NCBI GenBank assembly: GCA_965248915.1
Contig: CBDFLA010000013.1
Location: 1-37,077, forward strand
Source of the DNA: CBDFLA01 sp965248915
Lineage (GTDB): Bacteria; Pseudomonadota; Alphaproteobacteria; M2410
Length of the DNA stretch: 37,077 nucleotides
Direction of reading: 5' to 3'
The notes beneath the pieces are model-generated. The model made no database searches. It saw only the letters and a list, made by a program, of their open reading frames with translations, and was not told the origin of the DNA. The position numbers and the translations under genes are program-made. This document shows, piece after piece, positions 10,237 to 18,359 of this stretch (its first letter is position 1; each line of letters begins with the position of its first letter).

Positions 10237-10265
10237 TTGACTTAAACGATTAATTTGACTAGAAC
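10237..10265 (+). promoter_or_regulatory. Candidate promoter with an operator in its spacer
   Basis: TTGACT (10237-10242), a 17-base spacer and TAGAAC (10260-10265) resemble a sigma-70-type promoter facing the ribokinase-like gene. The spacer starts within TTAAACGATTAA (10242-10253), a near-palindrome (mismatches at two symmetric bases) with a central CG, as in LacI-family operators. A repressor bound there would block polymerase. The site lies in the intergenic region between divergent genes, so it could also affect the nucleoside hydrolase. Inference from position and consensus only. Confidence 0.5.
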
Positions 10266-10331
10266 TGTAAGGTGTAGAATTTCACCAGACTGTAAGATTG
10301 CCTGATTGGGCAAAAAGGTGGGGGCAAGTCA

Positions 10332-11280
10332 TTGGGTGCCAAAGTAATAGCGGTTGTGGGCAGCATCAACTTTGATCTGACAACCTTTGTGCCCGGATTT
10401 CCGGCCGTGAACCAGACTTTGCTTGCAAATGGTGCGTTGACCTCAATTGGCGGCAAGGGGGCAAATCAGGCAGTTGCTGCTGCACGTGCTGGCTCTCAGG
10501 TGTCCTATGATTGGGCGATTGGGGTGGTGACGATTTCGGCCGCACCGCCCAATCCTATTTGCTGCAAAACGACATTGATGTCTCAGGCGTAACTATCGAC
10601 AATGATATGCCTACGGGAACTGCTTCGATCTTTGTCGACTCAGAAGCTCAAAATATGATCGTTGTGTCGGCTGGAGCGAACGCAAGCCTCTCGGGCGAGG
10701 ATATTGAACGGGCTGAAAGCACAATCGCCCCAAGCTGATCTATTGCTTCTTCAATCGGAAGTTCCAGTAGAAGCATTAGAGGCGGCATTGAGCGTGGGCA
10801 AGCAGAACAATGTCACAACGATGTACAACCCCGCGCCCATAATATCCTCCTCCCATATGATCGCGTCTTTGGTTGATATTGTGACCCCCAATGAATTTGA
10901 AGCTGAACAACTAACGCAGATTGAGATTCGTGATATCGATTCTGTCAGGAGGGCGGCTGATCGACTCCATGTGATGGGGCCAAAGCTGGCGGTGATTACA
11001 ATGGGTGCGAGGGGCTGTTACGTTTCGAGCGAGAGCATAAGTGGGCATTTTGAGGCCCCGCGCATTGATGATGCCGTGGACCCAACCGGCGCAGGCGATG
11101 TGTTCAATGGGGTTCTCGCCTCGGCTCTGGCCAAGCGTGAGCCCATTGAGTCAGCGGTACATTTCGCATCTGCGGCCGCCGCCCTGTCGGTTCGCACTAG
11201 GACCTGCGCAGGATGCAGCGCCCGATTTCGCAGAAGTGATGGACTTTCTAGAGTCCACTGTGCTTGAAGCCGGCGATTGA
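10332..11280 (+). pseudogene. rbsK: Ribokinase-like PfkB-family kinase, four frameshifts
   Basis: Would phosphorylate ribose to ribose 5-phosphate in the cytoplasm. A TTG at 10332 after a G-rich ribosome site opens AVVGSINFDLTTFVPGFP, with the substrate motif SIGGKGANQAVAAARAGSQ. Two shifts close together (about 10503-10507 and 10520-10528) surround MIGRLG and restore GDDFGRTAQSYL. A C4 run at 10728-10731 breaks AEST and resumes at QADLLLLQSEVPVEAL. The ATP and catalytic signature is DAVDPTGAGDVFNGVLAS. A last shift near 11200 leads to the end at 11280 (DFAEVMDFLEST). Joined length is about 315 residues, normal for RbsK. It is the first gene of the ribose-type operon, 22 bases before the binding protein. 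All shifts fit single extra bases. Confidence 0.85.
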
Positions 11281-11302
11281 TACAGGACCAAGTGAGGGTG
11301 AG

Positions 11303-12260
11303 ATGACTGCATTGAGAAATTTGATATTGGCCGTTTGTGCGGCAATGACAATGTGGGCTTGTGATCGAGCAAAGGATGACACGAGTGCCGGAACGGACGA
11401 CGGTGATGTACCGAAGGTCGCGTTGATCATGAAATCGCTAGCAAATGAGTTCTTTGTGACCATGGCGGACGGCGCAAAAGAGCATCACTCCAACAATCCA
11501 GGACGCTATGAGTTGATTGTGAATGGGATTAGAAACGAAAGCGATCTGGCCCAGCAGGTTGCCCTAATCGATCAGATGATCGCGGCACGTGTCAAAGCAA
11601 TCATTATCGCGCCTGCAGATTCAAAAGCCATCGTACCGGCGCTATATCGAGCCCAGAATGCAGGTATCGCAGTCGTGAACATTGACAACAAACTCGACGA
11701 TGCCGTTCTGGATGAGTTTGAGACAGTCATTCCTTTCGTTGGGCCAAACAACCGTACAGGCGCTTATGAAGTTGGCAAATACTTGACCGCGAGGCTTGCA
11801 CCGAGCGACAAAGTTGCGATTCTGGAAGGAATTCCTACAGCGTTCAATTCCCAAGAACGAAGGGCGGGGTTTGAGGAAGCAGCGAGCGAAGCTGGCCTCG
11901 ATGTCGTGACCATTCAAAGTGCGGCATGGGACCAAACAAAGGCAGTTGAGATTACCGCAGCAATTCTCATTCAGCATCCAGACATTCGGGCTATCATGTG
12001 CGCTAACGACAACATGGCGCTTGGTGCCGTCGCTGCGCTCGAGCAATCCGGGGCGTACTGGAGAAATTCTTGTGATTGGGTTTGACAACATAAGTGCTGT
12101 TCGCATGCTGCTCGAGAGTGGGTCAATTCTCGCAACAGCCGATCAACATGCCGATTTGTTGGCTGTTTACGGTATTGAGTATGCACTTGAAATCCTGGGC
12201 GGATCGGAGAGTGTGGCCAATCGTGAGACGCCAGTTGATATGATAACGGAAGAAGAGTGA
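11303..12260 (+). pseudogene. rbsB: Ribose-type ABC substrate-binding lipoprotein, one frameshift
   Basis: Captures a pentose in the periplasm and delivers it to the ABC importer. The ATG at 11303 (preceded by GAGGGTGAG) opens a lipoprotein signal, LILAVCAAMTMWAC, so it is membrane anchored rather than free. The two-lobed sugar-binding fold is seen in VALIMKSLANEFFVTMADGA, QVALIDQMIAARVKAIIIAP, VNIDNKLDD and IMCANDNMALGAVAALEQSG. A shift in the G4 run at 12050-12053 leads to RTGEILVIGFDNISAVRMLL and the end at 12260. Repaired length is about 318 residues. As read, the product would stop at 12085 with about eight wrong residues, and would lose the final strands and helices. Its end overlaps the ATPase start by four bases. 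Confidence 0.85.
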
Positions 12261-13788
12261 CATCCACACCAAACAGGCCAGTAGCAACGCCGCGGCTGTC
12301 GATACGGTCGTTGCAAAAAGCTTTTGCCGTTCCAGTATTGCGCAACGTTGACCTCGATTTTTGGCCCGGTGAAATTCATGCGTTGGTGGGTGAGAATGGT
12401 GCCGGCAAGTCAACGCTAATGAATATTTTGGGTGGGCTTGTTCGGGTGGACTCAGGCGAATTGCGATTTGAAGACACCCTTTATCAGCCCAAGAGTGTCA
12501 GGGATGCGCATCGTGTGGGCATCTCGTTTGCGGTGCAGGAACTGAGTGTTGTGGAGTCCTTGTCCGTTGGTGAAAATGTACTGCTTTCGAACCTTCCCTC
12601 GACATGCGGGATTATTGACCAAGGTGAAATTAGGAGAAATGCTGATATTTATTTGCGACGAGTGGGTCTAGAGGTCGATCTGGATTCACCATTAGCAACA
12701 CTTTCACTTCCCGAACGGCAGTTGGTTGAGGTTGCAAAGACGCTAAGCGTTGAAGGTCGATTAGTCATACTTGATGAACCAACAGCAGCATTGACAGAAG
12801 AGCAGGCCGAACGTTTGCATAAGATCATTCGAGAATTGGCTAAGACCGGAACCACTGTTGTTTACATCAGTCATCGCCTCGAAGATGTGCTCGAGGTTTC
12901 GGACAAAGTATCTGTCCTTCGCGATGGCGCGGTTGTTACTACACGTCCGGCTAACGAACTATCGGTCGCTGATTTGATTTATCATATGACGGGTCGAGAG
13001 GCCGACGATGACATCTCATCGCGAACCACCCAGCTTGGCGCGGTCAAGATCCGCGCAGACGGAGTTAGCACAAAGCATTTTGAGGCGCCAATCAACTTGA
13101 GTTGCTGTGAGGGAGAAATTGTCGGTATTGCCGGGCTGTCTGGCTCTGGAAGGTCCGAATTTCTACACACGATTTTCGGATTGGAGGAACTGACCGGCGG
13201 TAAGGTGACGATTTGCCGAGAAGGTGCGGACGTTGCGGTAACCCGAGCCAGCAAAGCCGTGAAATTGGGCATAGGACTGGTTGCCGAGGATCGAAAAACC
13301 AAGGCATTTTTCTGGGCCACTCAGTCGCGTTCAATATGACTCTTGCGAAATTGAGCGAGGTCGCATCGAGGTATGGAATCGTTCGCAAGGCAATGGAGAG
13401 TCATGTGGTCGAGAATTTGGTTGATGATCTCGCCATTAAGTGTCGTGACCGCCGGCAAAGAATTGATCACTTAAGCGGCGGTAATCAACAGAAAGCTCTC
13501 ATCGGCAGATGGCTGCAAGGCAAAACAGAGGTCCTCCTATTGGACGAGCCGACAAGAGGTATCGATGTTAAGGCCAAATTTGCCATTTACGATCTGCTCC
13601 ACCGGTTGAGAGACCAAGGCAGAACGGTAATCGTTGCATCGAGTGAAATTGAAGAGTTGATGAAGTTGTGCGATCGAATCCTAGTGCTGTCGAATCGCGA
13701 ATTTGTTGGCGAGTTTGACCAAACGAATTGGAGTGCCCACAAAATACTCGATGCGGCATTCGAGAACCACAAGACCATGTCTCACTGA
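12257..13788 (+). pseudogene. rbsA: Ribose-type ABC transporter ATPase (two ATPase domains), one frameshift
   Basis: Powers sugar import. The GTG start at 12257 overlaps the preceding stop (GTGA), so translation is probably coupled. The first domain has Walker A GENGAGKST, an unusual SLPERQLVEVAK in the signature position, Walker B RLVILDEPTAAL, and the switch VVYISHRLEDV. The second domain has the degenerate nucleotide loop GLSGSGRSE typical of RbsA, then GLVAEDRK. A base lost from the A5 run at 13294-13298 breaks the frame; the other frame resumes with QGIFLGHSVAFNMTLAKL, LSGGNQQKALIGRWL, and LLLDEPTRGIDVKAK. Joined length is about 511 residues, normal for the family. As read, the first product ends at 13339 and lacks the second signature and Walker B. 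Confidence 0.88.
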
Positions 13789-13821
13789 ACTCGAATTTTG
13801 AACCATGGAAAGCACCGCGAA

Positions 13822-14763
13822 ATGAAGACAGCAATCATGAGACATGTGGAAGAGTATTTCATCATTGCATCTCTTGGGTTGCTTATTGTGTTCTTTGGTT
13901 TTGCTTCTGAGAACTTTTTCTCTCTAGCGACTTTAGCGTCGATTATGACCCAGCTTCCTGCCCTTACAGTCATAGCTGTAGGCATGACGTTGGTGCTTAT
14001 TGTTGGCGGAATAGATCTGTCGGTCGGGTCTGTGATGGCGCTTAGCGGTGCCGTGATAGGGTTGGGATTGGTGAGCTTCGGCCTGCCTTTGCCAATCGCC
14101 GCCCTCCTAGGCATACTGGTAGGGGCGGTTTGCGGAGCAATAAATGGCGCCATTACCGCATATTTTTCCCTGCCATCGTTCATCGTCACACTCGGAATGT
14201 TGGAGATGGCCCGCGGCGGTGCCTATATGGTTATGTCCTCCCAAACAATTTATATCGGATCATCAATTCAAAAGATCTCATTGCCGCTTGGTGGCGTTGG
14301 AATTTCCATATCTCTGATTATTGCTGTGTCAATAGTGGCTTTGATCCATTTCGTACACAGAAGAACCGTTTTTGGGCGGATCATAACCGCCATTGGAACG
14401 AATGAAGTTGCTGCAAAGCTGTCAGGAATTGAAGTCAAACCATACCGAATGGCAGTACTTGCTTTATCCGGTGCCCTCGCGGGACTTGGTGGATTGTTCA
14501 ATGCCTCTTATCTCGGTGCTGCTGATCCAAACGCGGGTCTCGGTCTCGAGTTATCTGCAATCGCTGCCGCTGTGATTGGAGGGACCAGCCTAATGGGCGG
14601 TCGCGGTTCTGTCATTGGGGCATTCGCGGGTGTGCTCATCATAGCTGTCTTGCAAAGTGGTCTTGCGCAGATCGGCGTATCTGAACCGTCAAAGCGCCTC
14701 ATTACAGGTGCTGTCATTGTGTTCGCTGTACTGCTAGATCGCTTGCGTTCAGGAGAGGAATAA
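13822..14763 (+). CDS. rbsC: Ribose-type ABC transporter permease
   Basis: Inner-membrane channel of the importer, intact at 313 residues from the ATG at 13822. GGAAAG (13807-13812) lies nine bases upstream of that ATG; an upstream in-frame TTG at 13798 is less likely. Eight to ten hydrophobic segments are present, with the family signature MTLVLIVGGIDLSVGSVMAL near residue 55, YFSLPSFIVTLGMLEMARG, and the late AIAAAVIGGTSLMGGRGSVIGAF motif that contacts the ATPase. It starts 33 bases after the ATPase stop and its own stop touches the next gene. It is the only frame-intact component of the importer in this window. Confidence 0.93.
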   Translation: MKTAIMRHVEEYFIIASLGLLIVFFGFASENFFSLATLASIMTQLPALTVIAVGMTLVLIVGGIDLSVGSVMALSGAVIGLGLVSFGLPLPIAALLGILVGAVCGAINGAITAYFSLPSFIVTLGMLEMARGGAYMVMSSQTIYIGSSIQKISLPLGGVGISISLIIAVSIVALIHFVHRRTVFGRIITAIGTNEVAAKLSGIEVKPYRMAVLALSGALAGLGGLFNASYLGAADPNAGLGLELSAIAAAVIGGTSLMGGRGSVIGAFAGVLIIAVLQSGLAQIGVSEPSKRLITGAVIVFAVLLDRLRSGEE

Positions 14764-14764
14764 A

Positions 14765-15434
14765 ATGTCGAAAATACTGTTGCCTCCAAAGTTTATTGCC
14801 TTTACAGGCGCCGATTCGACCGAAGATCTTCCGGCCATGACTTCATTGTCGCGTCGCTACCCGATCGAGTGGGGGATATTGTTGGATCCGGCGCAAGTGG
14901 GTAAACCGCGGTTCCCAAATTCAACCACACTTCAGTCAATATTGGGCTCTGGTCTGATGCTTGCGGCGCACGTGTGTGGTGAACCGGCACGTGCCATCGC
15001 CGCAGGGCGTGACCCGATGCTTGACCTTCGCGGGTTTGGGAGACTGCAGGTCAACCATGGGACAAAGGGAAGTAGCGACGAGGTCATAGAGAATTGCTAT
15101 CGGTTTGGGGGAAAAGAATGGGGTCCAGGTTGCACTTCAATGTCAATCGGACTTCCCAAACGAACCGCGCGTTGACTGGTTGTTCGATGTTTCTTTTGGA
15201 GAGGGTGTTAAGCCGACATTGTGGCCCGCTCTGAGTTTCGACCATCCGCTTTGCGGTTTTTCAGGCGGCCTGTCGCCGGAGACTGTTGTTAGTGCCTTGA
15301 GCAAACTGCAGTCGTCAGAGTCCAAATTGCAATACTGGATCGACATGGAGTCCGGCGTGCGGACCAATGGTAGCTTCGATTTGTCCAAGTGCCAGGCTGT
15401 TTGCGAAAGAGTTTTTGGTCGATTGCCAGAGTAG
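14765..15434 (+). pseudogene. TIM-barrel protein resembling phosphoribosylanthranilate isomerase, one frameshift
   Basis: Role unknown. The first frame reads FIAFTGADSTEDLPAM, YPIEWGILLDPAQVGKPRFP and LAAHVCGEPARAI. After a shift in the G5 run at 15107-15111 the other frame continues GEKNGVQVALQCQSDFP, CGFSGGLSPETVVSAL and YWIDMESGVRTNGSFDL. Repaired length is about 222 residues. The alternating strand-helix pattern and the GGLSPE and DMESGVRT loops recall TrpF-like barrels, in which such loops bind a sugar phosphate. The family is usually annotated only by that resemblance. The gene starts one base after the permease stop, so it is the last gene of the ribose-type operon; a sugar-phosphate role is possible but unproved. 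There are no other tryptophan genes nearby. Confidence 0.6.
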
Positions 15435-15436
15435 GA

Positions 15437-15454
15437 GCAAGCACCGGTGCTTGC
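15437..15454 (+). terminator. Palindromic hairpin ending the ribose-type operon
   Basis: GCAAGCACCGGTGCTTGC is a perfect 18-base palindrome two bases after the stop of the previous gene, followed by ATCCTTTC. It probably folds as a seven-pair stem with a CCGG loop. The T-run is short, so termination may be weak, allowing some readthrough to the phosphofructokinase gene. Confidence 0.65.
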
Positions 15455-15493
15455 ATCCTTTCAAGAGCTTTGAGCCTACTGTCATTGAGGGTG

Positions 15494-15543
15494 TGATCCT
15501 TTGAAAAGGGCGTCTCAGTTGAGAGAGACCTTGGTAAGGATCA
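15494..15543 (+). promoter_or_regulatory. Structured leader upstream of the phosphofructokinase gene
   Basis: TGATCCTT (15494-15501) pairs with AAGGATCA (15536-15543). Inside, GTCTC (15512-15516) can pair with GAGAC further in, giving one long interrupted hairpin. It ends about seven bases before the ribosome site (GGAGGTGG) and 20 bases before the ATG at 15563. It could be a processing site, a leader with regulatory function, or part of a tandem terminator. No known riboswitch consensus was recognised. Confidence 0.4.
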
Positions 15544-15562
15544 ATTGATTTGGAGGTGGTGA

Positions 15563-16723
15563 ATGCGAATTGGAATCCTAACCGGCGGTGGAGATGTCCC
15601 GGGCTTGAACTCATGCATCAAGGCGGTTGTGCGTCGCGCTTATGAGTTGGATTGGGAAGTGGTCGGGTTCAGGCGAGGATGGGCGGGACCGTTGAATTTC
15701 AATCCCGACAATGACGAGGTTTCTCGCCGCGATTGGATCATGGAATTGGACCCTAGTGTCGTGAGAGGAATTGATCGTAGTGGAGGGACAATTCTTCACT
15801 CGTCACGAACTAACCCTGCAAATGTGCGAGCCTCCGAATTGCCGCAATTTTTGTCAGGGTCTGCGAGAAACCAAGAGGAAGAAGAGGGTGTCGATTGTAC
15901 AAAGCATGTGATGAGAACGCTCGAGTACCTGGGGATAGAGGCGCTTGTCACGATTGGTGGTGACGACACCCTATCGTTCAGTTCACGGTTGCATGCCGAA
16001 GGTGTGCGCGTCATATCGATACCAAAAACGATGGATAACGACGTTTTTGGTACAGACTATTGTATCGGATTTTCGACTGCCGTTACCAGATCGGTCGATC
16101 TTATCAGCTCTCTGCGTACGACGGCAGGCAGTCACGAGCGAATTGGTGTGATTGAACTGTTTGGCCGAAATTCTGGTGAAACTGCTTTGATCAGCGGTTA
16201 CCTTGCGGATTCAGATCGCGTTCTGATATCTGAGATTCCCTTTGACTGCGAGAAACTCGCGCGCCAGCTTGTTGAAGACCGCGAGATTAATCCGGCCAAT
16301 TATGCTTTGGTGGTGGTATCTGAGGGCGCGCGAATGAAGGACGGCAGCCTAATCGAAAAAGGTGTAGAGGATGCCTATGGACATCGAAAACTCGGAGGCA
16401 TCGGCGAAGCCACCAGCGAAGAGCTGAAGCGTTTAACCGGAATTGAGACTATCAATCAGTCGCTTGGGTATCTGATGCGGGCCGGCGTTCCCGATGCATT
16501 GGATCTTTTGGTTTCAAGTTCCTTTGGCAGCATGGCGGTTCAACAGCTGAGCAGTGGAAAGTCGGGTCTGATGATGGCTCTACGGGACGGAAAATATGAC
16601 ACCGTGCCGGGTGACATAAGTATTCAAGGAACAAAGCGAGTCGATGTTGAGGCCTTTTATGATACGGAGTCCTATCGCCCGCGGATTGCCTGTGTGACAG
16701 GCAATCCGATGTTCTTGTACTGA
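15563..16723 (+). CDS. 6-phosphofructokinase, pyrophosphate-type motifs
   Basis: Phosphorylates fructose 6-phosphate to the 1,6-bisphosphate. The 386-residue protein has the PFK-A fold: GILTGGGDVPGLNSCIKAVV at the N-terminus, LVTIGGDDTLSFSSRL, the catalytic IPKTMDNDVFGTDYCIGFSTA, and ERIGVIELFGRNSGETAL. Family knowledge: ATP enzymes have Gly in the second position of GGD-G and Gly in PGTIDND, whereas Asp (GGDD) plus Lys (PKTxDND) marks pyrophosphate-dependent enzymes. Both marks are seen here, so pyrophosphate is the predicted phosphoryl donor. The start has GGAGG about seven bases upstream. The gene is intact. Many alphaproteobacteria lack this step, so its place beside pyruvate kinase and ribose genes is notable. 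Confidence 0.88.
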   Translation: MRIGILTGGGDVPGLNSCIKAVVRRAYELDWEVVGFRRGWAGPLNFNPDNDEVSRRDWIMELDPSVVRGIDRSGGTILHSSRTNPANVRASELPQFLSGSARNQEEEEGVDCTKHVMRTLEYLGIEALVTIGGDDTLSFSSRLHAEGVRVISIPKTMDNDVFGTDYCIGFSTAVTRSVDLISSLRTTAGSHERIGVIELFGRNSGETALISGYLADSDRVLISEIPFDCEKLARQLVEDREINPANYALVVVSEGARMKDGSLIEKGVEDAYGHRKLGGIGEATSEELKRLTGIETINQSLGYLMRAGVPDALDLLVSSSFGSMAVQQLSSGKSGLMMALRDGKYDTVPGDISIQGTKRVDVEAFYDTESYRPRIACVTGNPMFLY

Positions 16724-16910
16724 TACATTGTTCAAGGGTCCATGCCGCAATGTGTTCACCCCTTACCTATGATAGTTGGTTCGAAAATCGGCGAGACAGG
16801 CCTCGTTAGCGACGCTGTATTGATCTAACTGGCAAAAACTGGATCTGGACCAGTAACCCTCCCATCACTTTGTCTCGCGTCCGAGAATTGCATGGCATTA
16901 GAGTGCTCAC
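16724..16910. other. Intergenic, no gene seen
   Basis: Between the phosphofructokinase stop and the attachment-like repeat I see no supported open frame, RNA gene or clear terminator. Confidence 0.6.
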
Positions 16911-17160
16911 CGGCATTTCTTAACAGTTTCTTAACAGCGTGACGTCCAAAGCGGTCCGCATATATCCTAGGTGATCCAGCGTCTTCGAGCCGAGTTTCGG
17001 TGGAACATCAACGGACTGTGCCTCGGTTTCCAAACCAGGCCAACCTGTACCAACGCCCTCCAAAGCTCCGGCATTTAACTACGAATCAAGGGGTCGGGGG
17101 TTCGAATCCTCCCCGGTGCGCCAGATTTTTCCTTTTAGATTGAATCACTTAAGGCTCTTG
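16911..17160 (+). repeat. Attachment-type direct repeat, copy 1
   Basis: Aligns without gaps to 28001-28248. The left part is diverged (roughly three quarters identical by eye). The right 75 bases (17077-17151), covering the tRNA-Arg 3' fragment and the following TTTTTCCTTTTAGATTGAATC stretch, are almost identical. It begins with a paired TTTCTTAACAG repeat (16916-16937). Similarity to copy 2 continues through GCTCTTG and stops exactly where the IS element begins at 17161. Probably a remnant attachment site of an integrated element. Confidence 0.75.
17077..17123 (+). other. 3' fragment of tRNA-Arg(ACG), copy 1
   Basis: The 47 bases run from the anticodon loop CTACGAA (anticodon ACG) through the 3' anticodon stem TCAAG, the GGGTC variable region, the T arm with TTCGAAT, the acceptor strand CCGGTGC, discriminator G, and encoded CCA. 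The upstream half does not form the D arm, the 5' anticodon stem (CTTGA expected) or the acceptor 5' strand (GCACCGG expected). It is therefore not a functional tRNA. Such fragments mark the downstream end of elements integrated into a tRNA 3' end. Confidence 0.85.
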
Positions 17161-17175
17161 TGTAAAGCCCCCATC

Positions 17176-17973
17176 TTATGTACCACTTTCTAATAGAGTT
17201 TCTGGCACCGGTGGTCGCATGTTCAGGGCTTGATGAGGGCGGATATGATTGTACTGTTTCAGCCAGGTTTCGATCACGACCTGAGCCTGTTTGATTGATG
17301 TGAACCATTCGGCATTGAGAACTTCCCTGCGCAGGGTTCCGTTGAAGCGCTCGTTGTAGCCGTTCTCCCACGGTGAACCTGGATAGATGCGGATAGGCTT
17401 GATCCCGACCTTCGTCAGCCAGGTCTGGAAGTTTGCCGCAATAAACTCAGGACCGTTATCTGATCTGATGAACTCTGGCCGCCCATGCTTCAGGAAGAGA
17501 GGGTAAAGCGCCTCCAGAACTTCTGCATTGCCCATTCGAGGCTTTACTGCAACGCACAGGGCCTCACGGGTGTACTCGTCCAGCACGGTGAGCATCTTGA
17601 ACGACCTGTCATTGGTCATTTTGTCATGGACGAAGTCGATGCTCCAGATATGGTTCTGATACTTCGGGCGGAGACGGATGATCGAACTATCCTTGTGATA
17701 AAGCCGCTTGCGTTTCTTGTGTCGCTGAGGCATCTGGAGACCTTCTTCTCTCCAAAGCCTTTCTACCTTCTTGTGATTGACCTTCCAGCCTTCAACGCGA
17801 AGCAGTGCGGCAATCTTCCTGTAGCCATAACGACCGTACTGCTTTGCCAGTCGGATCAATGCCAGCCGCAGGCTGTCATCATCTTCCGCTGTTGCCTCAT
17901 AACGCTGTGTGGACCGTGCCACGCCGATCATTCTGCACGTCCGCCGCTCGGAAGTACCAATCTTTTGGCGCAC
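17176..17973 (-). CDS. IS3-family transposase, OrfB (DDE integrase domain)
   Basis: Catalyses strand transfer. Seen in order are RRTCRMIGVARSTQRY, the HTH_21-like YGRYGYRKIAALLRVEGW, then the DDE core: WSIDFVHDKM (first Asp), IRSDNGPEFIA (second Asp), and PGSPWENGYNERFNGTLRREV (Glu), ending with HIRPHQAL. The frame is open upstream of 17973 into the end of orfA (SLTVADLRQAVIQV), so it is probably made as an OrfAB fusion by a -1 frameshift. It looks full length, so the element may still be active. Confidence 0.93.
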   Translation of the reverse strand: MRQKIGTSERRTCRMIGVARSTQRYEATAEDDDSLRLALIRLAKQYGRYGYRKIAALLRVEGWKVNHKKVERLWREEGLQMPQRHKKRKRLYHKDSSIIRLRPKYQNHIWSIDFVHDKMTNDRSFKMLTVLDEYTREALCVAVKPRMGNAEVLEALYPLFLKHGRPEFIRSDNGPEFIAANFQTWLTKVGIKPIRIYPGSPWENGYNERFNGTLRREVLNAEWFTSIKQAQVVIETWLKQYNHIRPHQALNMRPPVPETLLESGT

Positions 17974-18005
17974 CTGGATTACAGCCTGGCGTAGATCGGC
18001 AACCG

Positions 18006-18293
18006 TCAGGCTTTCGGCTTTAGGAAGTCCAGGCTCTCCTTGAGGATCAGCTTATCTAACTCAAGTTCAGCAACAATCTTCTTAAGCCGGACATTCTCTT
18101 TCTCCAGAGACTTCAATTCCTGAAGCTGGGATTTGCTCATGCCGCCGTACTTCTTGCGCCAGTTATAATATGTTGCATCGCTAACACCTGCCGATCGACA
18201 GGCCGTCGCGACACTGCTGCCCGAGGCCAAACCGAGCTCAATCTGGCGCAGCAAATTCAACACATCCTCATCCGAATATCGCTTTCTTGCCAT
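18006..18293 (-). CDS. IS3-family transposase, OrfA (helix-turn-helix)
   Basis: A 95-residue DNA-binding protein that recognises the element ends. It has the HTH block ACRSAGVSDATYYNWRKKYGG near residues 30-50, followed by a leucine-rich helix (KSLEKENVRLKKIVAELELD) typical of IS3 OrfA oligomerisation. Its stop at 18006 lies inside the upstream part of the orfB frame. Confidence 0.92.
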   Translation of the reverse strand: MARKRYSDEDVLNLLRQIELGLASGSSVATACRSAGVSDATYYNWRKKYGGMSKSQLQELKSLEKENVRLKKIVAELELDKLILKESLDFLKPKA

Positions 18294-18359
18294 CTCAAAA
18301 CCTCCACAGGTTCGTAGAATACTACAAAATTCGTGGATCAGTTATAGGGGAACACGTCA

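Larger units (their letters stand above)
17161..18359 (-). mobile_element. IS3-family insertion sequence, complete, about 1199 bases
   Basis: Carries orfA and orfB in the usual overlapping arrangement on the minus strand. The ends start TG and finish CA: on the plus strand the left end is TGTAAAGCCCCCATC, and the right end read inward is TGACGTGTTCCCCTA. They share a CCCC core and a later CCAC, consistent with imperfect inverted repeats. The left flank is the attachment repeat and the right flank is the RTX fragment, which begins at the very next base. No target duplication is seen (CTCTTG versus CAATCA), suggesting a deletion or recombination beside the element. Confidence 0.85.

Noticed and set aside
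17077..17123. Functional tRNA-Arg gene
   Set aside because: The D arm, the 5' anticodon stem and the 5' acceptor strand are absent upstream; only the 3' part exists. The same holds at 28165-28211.
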